Source: Prevotella sp. (GTDB taxonomy: Bacteria > Bacteroidota > Bacteroidia > Bacteroidales > Bacteroidaceae). Taken from it: DNA of 40,561 nucleotides. The stretch lies in NCBI GenBank assembly GCA_022511075.1, contig JAFLSE010000024.1:1-40561 (forward strand), in the 5' to 3' direction. Below, one piece after another: positions 15,383 to 21,470 of the stretch (its first letter is position 1; each line of letters begins with the position of its first letter). Under the pieces are notes generated by a model that was given only the letters and a program-made list of their open reading frames with translations, did no database searches and had not been told where the DNA came from. Both the position numbers and the translations under genes were made by a program.

Positions 15383-15456
15383 TTGCCGTCTCGACAGCAA
15401 TCGAAGCCGGCTTCGATGGGCATCGCTTGTAGTCTCGATGCCCATCGAGACGGCAA
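15383..15456. other. Composite palindrome cluster (cruciform-like)
   Basis: Three perfect inverted repeats interlock in 74 bases. The outer arms are TTGCCGTCTCGA (15383-15394) and TCGAGACGGCAA (15445-15456). A 16-bp palindrome TCGAAGCCGGCTTCGA lies at 15401-15416. Arms CGATGGGCATCG (15414-15425) and CGATGCCCATCG (15436-15447) share bases with both, so alternative folds compete. It sits between the HTH gene and the HU-like gene. It could be a DNA site (origin, transfer or recombination) or an RNA switch. The rest of 15376-15650 holds no gene. Confidence 0.6.
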
Positions 15457-15566
15457 GCGTTGGTAAGTGAAAGGGCAGGCAATAATAGGCGAGACGGTAT
15501 CGCGCCAAATCCTGCCAAATCGCGCCGGAAACTGCCAGATGCTGCCAACGGCGTACTGTAGTTTTG

Positions 15567-15574
15567 TATCTTTG
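15567..15574 (+). promoter_or_regulatory. -7 box of the HU-like gene
   Basis: TATCTTTG fits the Bacteroidota -7 box and lies 77 nt before the HU-like start. No TTTG is present at the expected -33 spacing. A four-codon frame (ATG 15640 to TGA 15652-15654) overlaps the gene start and may simply carry its ribosome binding site. Confidence 0.5.
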
Positions 15575-15650
15575 CATTGTCAATCGATTGATATAAGAGA
15601 ACTCCTAAAACACAAAACAAAAGTCTAACAATCAAAAAAATGCAGGAAAA

Positions 15651-16127
15651 ATGATTAATTACAGTATCACAATGTTAAGCAATCCGCAGAGTCCCGACGC
15701 ACCGGCAAAGGCATACGCCAAGGCACAGTGCTCAGAGGTGATGACCGTGGAAAAGTTCGTAAAGCACATAGCCGACCACAACGGAGTATATACCCGTGGA
15801 ACGGTGCAGGGAGTGGTAAGCGACCTCTGCGAGTGCCTCGTAGAGCAGCTGCTCGAAGGCAAGAAAGTGCAGCTGGGAGCATTGGGCGACTTCTGGGTGT
15901 CGTTGAGCTCGGAGGGAGCAGACAACGCGGAGAAGTTCACCGCCGCAAACATCAAGAACGTGAAGATTATATTCACTCCGGGCAACGACTTCGATGACCT
16001 CATATCCCGTGCAACGTTCAATCCCGTAAGCAGCCGTGCGGCACAGGCAGCGACGCTCAAAGCAGAGAAGAGCGGCGAGAGCACCGTGGACCTTGCAGCT
16101 GCGAAGGGGAAAGGGAATGGTGATTAG
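15651..16127 (+). CDS. HU/IHF-like DNA-binding protein (long Bacteroidota form)
   Basis: A 158-residue protein. Residues ~30-115 carry the HU fold: MTVEKFVKHIADHNGVYTRGTVQGVVSDLCECLVEQLLEGKKV is cut here into helix 1, helix 2 and the first strand, then LGALGDFWVS and the IKNVKIIFTPG strand. The N-terminal 25 residues and the Ala/Lys/Gly-rich tail go beyond the ~90 residues of classical HU, as in Bacteroidota HU-like proteins of mobile regions. It binds and bends DNA without much sequence choice, likely helping replication or recombination of the module. It has its own -7 box and is followed by the smalltalk and amidase genes, a common order in this phylum. Confidence 0.8.
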   Translation: MINYSITMLSNPQSPDAPAKAYAKAQCSEVMTVEKFVKHIADHNGVYTRGTVQGVVSDLCECLVEQLLEGKKVQLGALGDFWVSLSSEGADNAEKFTAANIKNVKIIFTPGNDFDDLISRATFNPVSSRAAQAATLKAEKSGESTVDLAAAKGKGNGD

Positions 16128-16266
16128 TGATTAGTGTTCAGTGTTTAGTTATTAGTTATTAGCTAACTGGCAACTGGGCACTGAACACTAAACACTGAAC
16201 ACTAAACACTGACAACTAAACACTGAACACTAAACACTGAACACTAAACACTAACAACTAATAACT
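16128..16266. repeat. AACACTGAACACTA-type tandem and inverted simple repeat
   Basis: The right half repeats CACTGAACACTAAA-like units at least four times. The left half holds the reverse complement (AGTGTTCAGTGTTTAG and TTAGTTATTAG), so the whole can fold into a long hairpin. There are no spacers between units, which rules out a CRISPR array. It separates the HU-like and smalltalk genes and may end or dampen transcription. Confidence 0.75.
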
Positions 16267-16362
16267 ATGAAAAAAGATACTTGGAAACAACTCATTCAGA
16301 TTATCGTGACGATTCTCACCGCGATTAGTTCCACCATTCTTGTGCAGTCGTGCATGGTGTAG
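16267..16362 (+). CDS. Smalltalk protein (31-residue putative lipopeptide)
   Basis: The frame starts MKKDTWK, has one hydrophobic segment (residues ~8-26) and ends QSCMV, so a Cys sits at residue 29 after a lipobox-like stretch. Size and pattern match the 'smalltalk' family found almost always between an HU-like gene and an amidase gene in Bacteroidota, as seen here. Its function is unknown; the hydrophobic segment suggests the inner membrane, perhaps as a holin-like or lipid-anchored partner of the amidase. It ends 17 nt before the amidase start. Confidence 0.8.
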   Translation: MKKDTWKQLIQIIVTILTAISSTILVQSCMV

Positions 16363-16379
16363 GGAAAGGAGGCACGACG

Positions 16380-16790
16380 ATGCGAAAGATAGACATGATT
16401 GTAGTACATTGCTCGGCAACCCGCAGCAACCGCCCCTTCACCGTGGAGATGCTGATACGCAGCCACGCCGACAGTTTCGGATTCACGGGCTACCACTACT
16501 ACATAACACGCGACGGACGGATAACACAAACGCGCCACCTGCAACTCGCAGGGGCGCACGCCAAAGGGTACAATGCCCGTTCCGTAGGAGTATGCTACGA
16601 GGGTGGTCTCGATGAGCAGGGCAACCCATCCGACACACGCACCGCAGAGCAGCGAAAATCGCTGTTAACACTGCTCCGCAAGCTGAAACGTGACTATCCG
16701 CAGGCAAGAATCCTCGGACACCGCGACCTGCCCAACGTGGCAAAGGAATGTCCCTGCTTCGATGCAGAGCGTGAGTATAGCAACCTGTAG
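16380..16790 (+). CDS. N-acetylmuramoyl-L-alanine amidase (Amidase_2, T7 lysozyme-like)
   Basis: A 136-residue enzyme that would cut the amide bond between MurNAc and L-alanine in peptidoglycan. The start at 16380 follows GGAAAGGAGG. Zinc ligands are visible: H10 in VVHCSAT, His of ILGHRDLP and the first Cys of CPCF; GYHYYITRDG is the usual substrate-groove stretch. It lacks a signal peptide, as usual for phage-type members, so export may depend on the smalltalk peptide or lysis. Its last codons (REYSNL) and downstream terminator are duplicated at 21291-21381. Confidence 0.88.
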   Translation: MRKIDMIVVHCSATRSNRPFTVEMLIRSHADSFGFTGYHYYITRDGRITQTRHLQLAGAHAKGYNARSVGVCYEGGLDEQGNPSDTRTAEQRKSLLTLLRKLKRDYPQARILGHRDLPNVAKECPCFDAEREYSNL

Positions 16791-16858
16791 CAACCAATAA
16801 AACAATTTAATTGGTGAATGTTGAAAATAATTATGCGCCATAAAGTTTATGGCGCATA
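16768..16858 (+). repeat. 91-bp direct repeat, copy A (amidase 3' end and terminator)
   Basis: This stretch matches 21291-21381 at a constant offset of 4523 bases without gaps. It contains the last amidase codons, the CTGTAGCAACCAATAAAA core and most of the terminator stem. The two copies bracket the whole Mrr/HigBA cassette zone. Confidence 0.88.
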
Positions 16859-16866
16859 ATTATTTT
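16824..16866 (+). terminator. Terminator after the amidase gene
   Basis: Perfect 21-bp arms (16824-16844 and 16846-16866) around a single G, with the GC-rich centre ATGCGCCATAAA/TTTATGGCGCAT, ending in TTTTTT. A classic intrinsic terminator, and because of its A/T-rich flanks it could act on both strands. Confidence 0.88.
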
Positions 16867-16911
16867 TTACGCATATCAAGACTTAATATTTGAAAATATT
16901 GCGGAATATGT

Positions 16912-16942
16912 TTTGCTGTTCAAAAGATAATTCGTAACTTTG
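16912..16942 (+). promoter_or_regulatory. Promoter of the small gene at 16970
   Basis: TTTG (16912-16915), a 19-nt spacer and TAACTTTG (16935-16942): an ideal Bacteroidota housekeeping promoter. The same GTAACTTTGCA box occurs before the small gene at 20061. Confidence 0.75.
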
Positions 16943-16969
16943 CAACGAATAAAAACAAAATACAACGAT

Positions 16970-17113
16970 ATGTCAACAGCTATTAAGAATCGTACACGCG
17001 ACGAAATTATTGCAGCATTCCGTGAGTCCATTCGCCGTAAACAGGAATGGGAAATGCAAGCCCAAGAGGAATTCAAAAGAATACGTGAAGAGCGCAGACA
17101 ATTAAGCATTTAA
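16970..17113 (+). CDS. Small basic protein, antitoxin-like, unknown function
   Basis: A 47-residue frame beginning MSTAIKNRTRDEIIAAFRES and ending RRQLSI. It is one long charged helix rich in Arg and Glu. An ideal promoter stands 27 nt upstream, so it is probably expressed. The second half is repeated at 20291 onwards without a start codon. After its stop, GTG 17136 could open a 27-codon frame (SNPRLQEIIAEFDETINV) that looks like the tail of another antitoxin-type protein. Family not recognised. Confidence 0.55.
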   Translation: MSTAIKNRTRDEIIAAFRESIRRKQEWEMQAQEEFKRIREERRQLSI

Positions 17114-17253
17114 CCAGCCCTTATAGTGCAGAAATCCAATCCACGCCTTCAGGAAATCATCGCAGAATTTGATGAGACAATTAATGTCTTAACGAACAAA
17201 CCGGAATAAGATATTCGGAGAAAGCTGTAGCAACCAATAAAACGATTTAATTG
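17021..17253 (+). repeat. 233-bp direct repeat, copy 1
   Basis: It matches 20291-20523 over the full length with no gaps (offset exactly 3270). Most differences cluster near 17050-17085. The repeat covers the 3' half of the small gene at 16970, the orphan SNPRLQEI tail and the CTGTAGCAACCAATAAAA core. Confidence 0.88.
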
Positions 17254-17299
17254 GTGAATGTTGAAAATATTGCGGAATAAGATTAAAAAAGGTTTGACG

Positions 17300-17443
17300 A
17301 TGACTGAAAAAGAAGAGGCTTTGGCTCGCTTTCAAAAGGCACGCCAAAGAAAACGTGAGTGCATTGCTCGCTTGGAGAAGAGTATGAAAGCAGAATACGA
17401 GAAACGTACAGGCAAGACTCCTGACTATTTCTTTGCATTATGA
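17300..17443 (+). CDS. Small charged protein, unknown function
   Basis: A 47-residue frame starting MTEKEEALARFQKARQRKRE and ending TPDYFFAL, preceded by AAAGG. An in-frame start at 17258 would add 14 residues but begins inside the repeat core. It is predicted to be almost all helix with many Lys, Arg and Glu, similar in style to the neighbour at 16970. The end of the gene (17432-17464) is copied at 20567-20599 upstream of HigB. It could be an antitoxin without a visible toxin; the family is not recognised. Confidence 0.5.
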   Translation: MTEKEEALARFQKARQRKRECIARLEKSMKAEYEKRTGKTPDYFFAL

Positions 17444-17475
17444 ATGCTTTGTCAATAGAGACGATGACACTGTTA

Positions 17476-17643
17476 TTAGCATTGTTTTATCATAGTCCTT
17501 TCTTCCCTTGCCATCCTAATCTCCTTATTTATCTCATCAAGGGTCAAGTCTGGCAACAAACCATTTTCTGCCATTTTTCTTATTTCGCGAAATGCTTCAA
17601 GGTCTCTCATTGGCTCTGACTCAGCTTTGAAAACTTGTGCCAT
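17476..17643 (-). CDS. Small acidic/basic protein on the minus strand, antitoxin-like
   Basis: A 55-residue frame beginning MAQVFKAESEPMRDLEAFRE, then KMAENGLLPDLTLDEINKEI and ending MIKQC. A -7 box TATATTTG lies 22 nt upstream (17665-17672 on this strand). The LPDLTLDEINKEI motif followed by a charged helix recalls small type II antitoxins. No partner toxin is next to it: the downstream side holds the 17300 gene in the opposite direction, end to end. Coding status rests on the promoter and codon pattern only. Confidence 0.55.
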   Translation of the reverse strand: MAQVFKAESEPMRDLEAFREIRKMAENGLLPDLTLDEINKEIRMAREERTMIKQC

Positions 17644-17664
17644 ATAAATTTATTATCTTTGGTG

Positions 17665-17672
17665 CAAATATA
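17665..17672 (-). promoter_or_regulatory. -7 box for the leftward 55-residue gene
   Basis: TATATTTG on the minus strand fits the TANNTTTG consensus; no clear TTTG at -33. Confidence 0.45.
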
Positions 17673-17841
17673 CACATTTTATTTCATTCTGCCATCGTTT
17701 TGCTGTTATTTTTAATCAGAAAGCAAATAATTTCTATTGAATTGATGTATTACACATATAGAAAGTGAAAAATAGTGATCCATACAAATGAATCACTATT
17801 ATAGCAACTTATACGATAATTTTTTTTATGTGTATAGCTTT

Positions 17842-18558
17842 TTATTTTTCTTTTTTTATGTATATAGCTTTGGGCTTTTCTTGATAACCGATAAATGGAA
17901 CCTTCGAAAGAACAAGTACGATACCAGATGCACAGCGGTTAGTATGTTGATTAATTTCGGCGCGCGTTACAATTTCATTCTCTTTCAGTAGGTTGTATGC
18001 TTTTTTAAACTCATCAATACTTATCTCGCTTTCATTTCCTGTAGATGTAATTCTGGTAATACCTCCCTTATCCACTTTTTCTATTGTATTAACTAAACCA
18101 TCGTTTTCTATTTTCTTGCCCTGCAACGGCATAACATATTTTTCCCACATCTCATAGAATGACATTATAGCTGTGGGGTATTCATCGTTGTGTGGTTGCA
18201 TTGCTTTTTCATCAGAAGTTTCTTTTTGAGTCATTTCCTTGTTAAGATACACAATTTCCATGCCGAGTTTTTCAGCTACTTTCTGTGCATCTTTCATAAC
18301 CTCTCCGTCCGTTACCATGACAGCCTTTGTACAATCCTGATATTTCATTGCCCCATGAAGCTGCATCATTGCCTCTCGGTTGACTTTTCGGGTAGAACCA
18401 CCATACATTTTGGCTTGTATTGCCAATTTTTCCTCTCCCTTTGTTGCAATCACATCAATTCCGTAATCGTTGGAATATGTAGTAACCGTTGTTTCATAGC
18501 CTTGTGCCTTAAAATGTTCGGCGACTTTTACTTCAAATTCTTTTGGACTCATAATCAT
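17842..18558 (-). CDS. Mrr-like restriction endonuclease (PD-(D/E)XK)
   Basis: A 238-residue protein. The N-terminal ~115 residues form an Mrr catalytic domain: E14 in VAEHFKAQGY, D35 in DYGIDVIA, and Q48-A-K50 in LAIQAK give the E/D/QxK active site of this family. The region after residue 130 is a separate helical domain, perhaps used for DNA or effector recognition, and ends KAIYIKKEK. Mrr-type enzymes cut methylated foreign DNA (type IV restriction). No methyltransferase is nearby, fitting type IV. A -7 box TATATTTG stands at 18572-18579. A second start at the Met of MSPKEFE (18552) is equally plausible. Confidence 0.85.
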   Translation of the reverse strand: MIMSPKEFEVKVAEHFKAQGYETTVTTYSNDYGIDVIATKGEEKLAIQAKMYGGSTRKVNREAMMQLHGAMKYQDCTKAVMVTDGEVMKDAQKVAEKLGMEIVYLNKEMTQKETSDEKAMQPHNDEYPTAIMSFYEMWEKYVMPLQGKKIENDGLVNTIEKVDKGGITRITSTGNESEISIDEFKKAYNLLKENEIVTRAEINQHTNRCASGIVLVLSKVPFIGYQEKPKAIYIKKEK

Positions 18559-18571
18559 ATAATTTTTTACT

Positions 18572-18579
18572 CAAATATA
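18572..18579 (-). promoter_or_regulatory. -7 box of the Mrr-like gene
   Basis: TATATTTG on the minus strand, 13 nt before the ATG, in the 50-nt gap after the secreted-protein gene. Confidence 0.5.
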
Positions 18580-18608
18580 AAAATAGCGATAATATACATA
18601 AATACAGT

Positions 18609-19502
18609 TTATTTGATGACAACTTTTTTACCGTCGACAATATAGATACCATTCGTCGGGTGGCTCACTTTCTGACCTTTCATATTATAATAGTCTGAAT
18701 TATTTGCATTTCCTTTTGATTTTGCCATGTTGATACCTGTCGTATTCGTATCCCAATAATACCGGAATGTTCTGTAGTCAAAGGAACACTCTACCGGCAG
18801 TCCTTTTTCATCCAGTTCCCATTTGAACTCCTGCACATCACCGTATTCCTTAAGTGATACAGGCAGATGTGCGGGGGCAATGCCAAGCAATCCAGCCATG
18901 TACACATAGTTGTATTCGTCGAAATCTACACCCCAAAGCAAATCGCATTTATACATCAGACCTGCGATATTTTCAATGGGCGACGTTACCGTACTTGATG
19001 TATAGGCTATTTGATATGAATCCCCGTCGTTTTCTTCTACTTTTACCAAATCACCGTTGGTATATGTCATATAGGTTATTTCTATCTCGCCGTCCTTGTG
19101 ATGCTGTTTCATACAATCAAGCCGTTTGTCGTCATTATATGTAAATTCGTACCATTCGCCATTGCTATGATACGATTTGCTTACAAAACCTTGCTCGTTA
19201 ATTGTCATTTCCAAACTATAATTAAAATCGTCCTCGCTACAACTCAGTATAACCTTATTTTCTCCTATTCTTGAATAATCAAATGTATATACGTAACTAC
19301 CCCAAGTCGTTTTTTCCGTAACTTTTATTAATTTGTCATTTTCATAACTCAGGACAAGATTACTGCCATAATTTCCAAAACTTTCCTTGTTCTCAACATT
19401 TGAAAGCAGATAGTTTCCGAATACATTGTTCACTCCCACATTGTCTGCCACACTGACTAATGATATACAAGACAATGCAATAATTAAAGATTTTTTCTTC
19501 AT
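18609..19502 (-). CDS. Secreted protein with T9SS-like C-terminal tail (DUF4595-like)
   Basis: A 297-residue protein from the ATG at 19502 (MKKKSLIIALSCISLVSVAD), which is an evident signal peptide; the frame is open 64 codons further up, but that part overlaps a structured leader and is not likely translated. The middle is rich in beta strands with repeated Y/W-containing YNDDK, YTNGD and YENDK stretches, as in DUF4595 proteins of Prevotella. The last ~25 residues (YYNMKGQKVSHPTNGIYIV then DGKKVVIK) match the C-terminal sorting-like tail common in Prevotella surface proteins, so export to the cell surface is likely. Ligand unknown. It is followed by the Mrr-like gene. Confidence 0.72.
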   Translation of the reverse strand: MKKKSLIIALSCISLVSVADNVGVNNVFGNYLLSNVENKESFGNYGSNLVLSYENDKLIKVTEKTTWGSYVYTFDYSRIGENKVILSCSEDDFNYSLEMTINEQGFVSKSYHSNGEWYEFTYNDDKRLDCMKQHHKDGEIEITYMTYTNGDLVKVEENDGDSYQIAYTSSTVTSPIENIAGLMYKCDLLWGVDFDEYNYVYMAGLLGIAPAHLPVSLKEYGDVQEFKWELDEKGLPVECSFDYRTFRYYWDTNTTGINMAKSKGNANNSDYYNMKGQKVSHPTNGIYIVDGKKVVIK

Positions 19503-19557
19503 TTTGTTTTCGTTGTGTTTTGAAAACGAAAAAGGCGTTAACCATTCAATGCTTATT

Positions 19558-19686
19558 CTCAACTTCTTGGTTACCGGCAAGTGACCACACAATGCAAACA
19601 AGCAAGAACAGTCCACGCCCATTGGACGTGAACCTTCTGAACAGCTTGCCCTCGCATTGAATATTTTGCCGGTATTCGAAGTTGAG
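19558..19686 (-). ncRNA. Long nested hairpin in the leader of the secreted-protein gene
   Basis: Successive arms pair in strict order: CTCAACTTC/GAAGTTGAG (19558-19566 with 19678-19686), TACCGGCAA/TTGCCGGTA (19572-19580 with 19666-19674), CAATGC/GCATTG (19590-19595 with 19654-19659), CAAGC/GCTTG (19599-19603 with 19644-19648) and GTCC/GGAC (19611-19614 with 19624-19627). A further small stem AGAGC/GCTCT lies at 19691-19705. It sits in a ~425-nt leader driven by the promoter at 19934-19964. It could be a cis-acting RNA, a small RNA or a palindromic repeat element. Confidence 0.55.
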
Positions 19687-19933
19687 AGAGACAAGAGCAG
19701 AAAGCTCTAATATCTATAAAAAGTACGAACAGGACTAACTACAATTCCCGTTTTCGGATTAATATTAAATCGTTGTTAAATCTCTGTGCTGGAAGTGCAA
19801 CACCTTGTGCCGCCGTTTTCCATAATAATTAGTTGTGTGCTGTCTGTTGTATTTGTTTTCTTTTATTTGTTAATGGTTTTATTCTCTAATTGTTTTACAC
19901 AGTACAGGACGATTTGTTGATAAAGTCCGTCTG

Positions 19934-19964
19934 CAAAGATACTGCTATTTTACGACAATACAAA
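19934..19964 (-). promoter_or_regulatory. Promoter of the structured leader and secreted-protein gene
   Basis: On the minus strand TTTG (19961-19964), a 19-nt spacer and TATCTTTG (19934-19941) form a consensus promoter. It predicts a start near 19927 and a leader of about 425 nt before the ATG at 19502. The remainder of 19687-19933 holds no credible long gene, only a 15-codon frame MENGGTRCCTSSTEI on the same strand. Confidence 0.7.
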
Positions 19965-20028
19965 ATAAATCTACAAAATTCTGCGAAATTAATTGTGTAT
20001 AAATTGGGGTAGTTACAAGTAAATGACG

Positions 20029-20036
20029 TAACTTTG
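20029..20036 (+). promoter_or_regulatory. -7 box of the small gene at 20061
   Basis: TAACTTTG, in the same CGTAACTTTGCA context as the box at 16935-16942, 24 nt before the ATG. A partial TTG lies 22 nt upstream. Confidence 0.6.
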
Positions 20037-20060
20037 CAGAAAATAACATCAAGTATAGTT

Positions 20061-20204
20061 ATGACGGCAATGCAAATAAATGCGGAATTATCAAAGGAAG
20101 ATTTTTTTGCAAGGATAGACGACTCTTTGGAACAAGCTAAACGTGGAGAGGGCAAATTGTTCAACAACAAGGAAGAAATGAATGCATGGTTAAATAGTCT
20201 GTAA
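20061..20204 (+). CDS. Small putative antitoxin without an adjacent toxin
   Basis: A 47-residue frame starting MTAMQINAELSKEDFFARID and continuing DSLEQAKRGEGKLFNNKEEM to WLNSL. This is the usual look of Bacteroidota antitoxins that precede RelE/YafQ-type toxins (ID-SL-QAK-G-G then a terminal WL-SL). The next bases do not encode a toxin; instead the 233-bp repeat begins 86 nt later, so the partner seems to have been lost or replaced. A -7 box is present. Confidence 0.6.
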   Translation: MTAMQINAELSKEDFFARIDDSLEQAKRGEGKLFNNKEEMNAWLNSL

Positions 20205-20290
20205 AAACAATTAAACGACACAAAAATACTTGTCCTAATACTTTCATAGTATGGGCATTACGATGATAAATGGTAATATAATAATCCTTA

Positions 20291-20523
20291 CGTGAGTCCA
20301 TTCGCCGTAAACAGGAATGGCAGAAACATGCCAATGAGACCATTCAAAGAATACGTGAAAAACGCAGACAATTAAGCATTTAACCAGCCCTTATAGTACA
20401 TAAATCCAATCCACGCCTTCAGGAAATCATCGCAGAATTTGATGAGACAATTAATGTCTTAACGAACAAACCGGAATAAGATATTTGGAGAAATCTGTAG
20501 CAACCAATAAAATGATTTAATTG
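20291..20523 (+). repeat. 233-bp direct repeat, copy 2
   Basis: Gap-free partner of 17021-17253. Immediately after it come a copy of 16863-16904 (20524-20565; one base differs) and a copy of 17432-17464 (20567-20599). The order differs from the original, so the stretch 20205-20673 is a patchwork of duplicated fragments. It holds no intact gene: the small-gene frame in this copy lacks a start codon. Confidence 0.88.
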
Positions 20524-20621
20524 TTTTTTACGCATATCGAGACTTAATATTTGAAAATATTGCGGATTTGCATTATGAACGCCCTGTAAATAGAGACGAA
20601 ATTAAAAAAAAGGCAAAAAAG

Positions 20622-20652
20622 TTGCAGGATAATTAAACTTTTTGTATTTTTG
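20622..20652 (+). promoter_or_regulatory. Promoter of the HigBA-type pair
   Basis: TATTTTTG (20645-20652) with TTG at 20622-20624, a spacer of 20 nt. The start codon follows 21 nt later. Confidence 0.6.
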
Positions 20653-20673
20653 CATCTGGAAATATAGGAATAG

Positions 20674-21018
20674 ATGAGGAAGATCATTACATACGGTGGA
20701 TATTTTGAGACTTTTATGGACTCCCTTTCTATAAAAGAACAGCGAAAGGTGGATTATGTTGTCTCTTTACTTGCAACGCAAAACCGACTCCCTATCAAAT
20801 TTATTAAGCACATAGTTGATGGGCTTTATGAGTTGAGAGTAATGTGGGAAAGCAATATATACCGTGTGTTTTTCATCTTTGACGAGGGAACAATAGTGGT
20901 GTTGTTCAATGGATTTCATAAGAAAACACAAAAGACACCAAAAGCAGAAATAGAAAAAGCATTAAAAATAAAAGAAGCATACTATGCAGACAAACAATCA
21001 TCAAATAAGGGATTATAG
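20674..21018 (+). CDS. higB: HigB/RelE-type toxin
   Basis: A 114-residue protein of the phage Gp49-like HigB family (PF05973 type): the order FMDSLSIKEQRKVDYVVSLL, then HIVDGLYELRVMWESNIYRVFF and FNGFHKKTQKTP matches the RelE fold with basic residues in strands 3-4. HigB cleaves mRNA on the ribosome and is bound by HigA. The toxin-first order and a 35-nt overlap with the antitoxin gene are typical. The gene symbol is by family. Confidence 0.86.
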   Translation: MRKIITYGGYFETFMDSLSIKEQRKVDYVVSLLATQNRLPIKFIKHIVDGLYELRVMWESNIYRVFFIFDEGTIVVLFNGFHKKTQKTPKAEIEKALKIKEAYYADKQSSNKGL

Positions 21019-21289
21019 TGCTGAACTTGACAGGAAATACGGAACTGTTGGCAGCAAGGAACGTGAGTTGTTCGATGAGGAAGCCTGGAATTTCTATACA
21101 GGTCAGTTGCTGCTTGAGGCAAGGAAAGAGTCAAAGATTACGCAGGAAGAATTGGCGCAGCGTATTAACAGCAGCAAGTCATATATTTCGCGTATAGAGC
21201 GTGGCTTGATTACTCCCAGCGTGGGCGTGTTCTACCGCATCATCAACGCCCTTGGCATGCGTGTGGATATTGTCAAGCCTATTGCCTGA
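20984..21289 (+). CDS. higA: HigA-type antitoxin (XRE helix-turn-helix)
   Basis: A 101-residue protein with a classic HTH_3 domain at residues ~45-95: ARKESKITQEELAQRINSSK, SYISRIERGLITPSVGVFYRI. The N-terminal 40 residues likely contact HigB. It overlaps the toxin gene by 35 nt and should repress the promoter at 20622-20652. Just after its stop comes copy B of the 91-bp amidase/terminator repeat, which supplies its terminator. Confidence 0.88.
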   Translation: MQTNNHQIRDYSAELDRKYGTVGSKERELFDEEAWNFYTGQLLLEARKESKITQEELAQRINSSKSYISRIERGLITPSVGVFYRIINALGMRVDIVKPIA

Positions 21290-21290
21290 A

Positions 21291-21381
21291 AGCGTGAGTA
21301 CAGCAACCTGTAGCAACCAATAAAATGATTTAATTGGTGAATGTTGAAAATAATTATGCGCCATAAAGTTTATGGCGCATA
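21291..21381 (+). repeat. 91-bp direct repeat, copy B
   Basis: Copy of 16768-16858. In one frame it still reads REYSNL-stop, the end of the amidase gene, though no amidase precedes it. The core CTGTAGCAACCAATAAAA occurs four times in all: 16785, 17225, 20495 and 21308. Confidence 0.88.
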
Positions 21382-21387
21382 TTTTTT
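21355..21387 (+). terminator. Terminator after HigBA
   Basis: Thirteen-bp arms around a G at 21368 (stem GCGCCATAAA/TTTATGGCGC within) followed by TTTTTT. It is the shortened copy of the amidase terminator, lacking four bases on the right. Confidence 0.8.
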
Positions 21388-21470
21388 AAATAAAAAGCCA
21401 AACAAAGGGGCAGACGTGCAATAAATATTGCATATATACGTTATAGAATAATGTATATATACAAGACATT

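Noticed and set aside
15383..15456. tRNA gene
   Set aside because: The arms do not form a cloverleaf, and no T-arm GTTCRA or CCA end is present.
16128..16266. CRISPR array
   Set aside because: The ~14-bp units abut each other with no unique spacers and no cas genes are near.
17842..18558. Type II restriction-modification system
   Set aside because: No methyltransferase lies near the Mrr-like nuclease; type IV restriction fits better.
19503..19694. 64-residue N-terminal extension of the secreted protein
   Set aside because: The Met at 19502 starts a clear signal peptide; the upstream codons coincide with the nested hairpin and would bury that signal.
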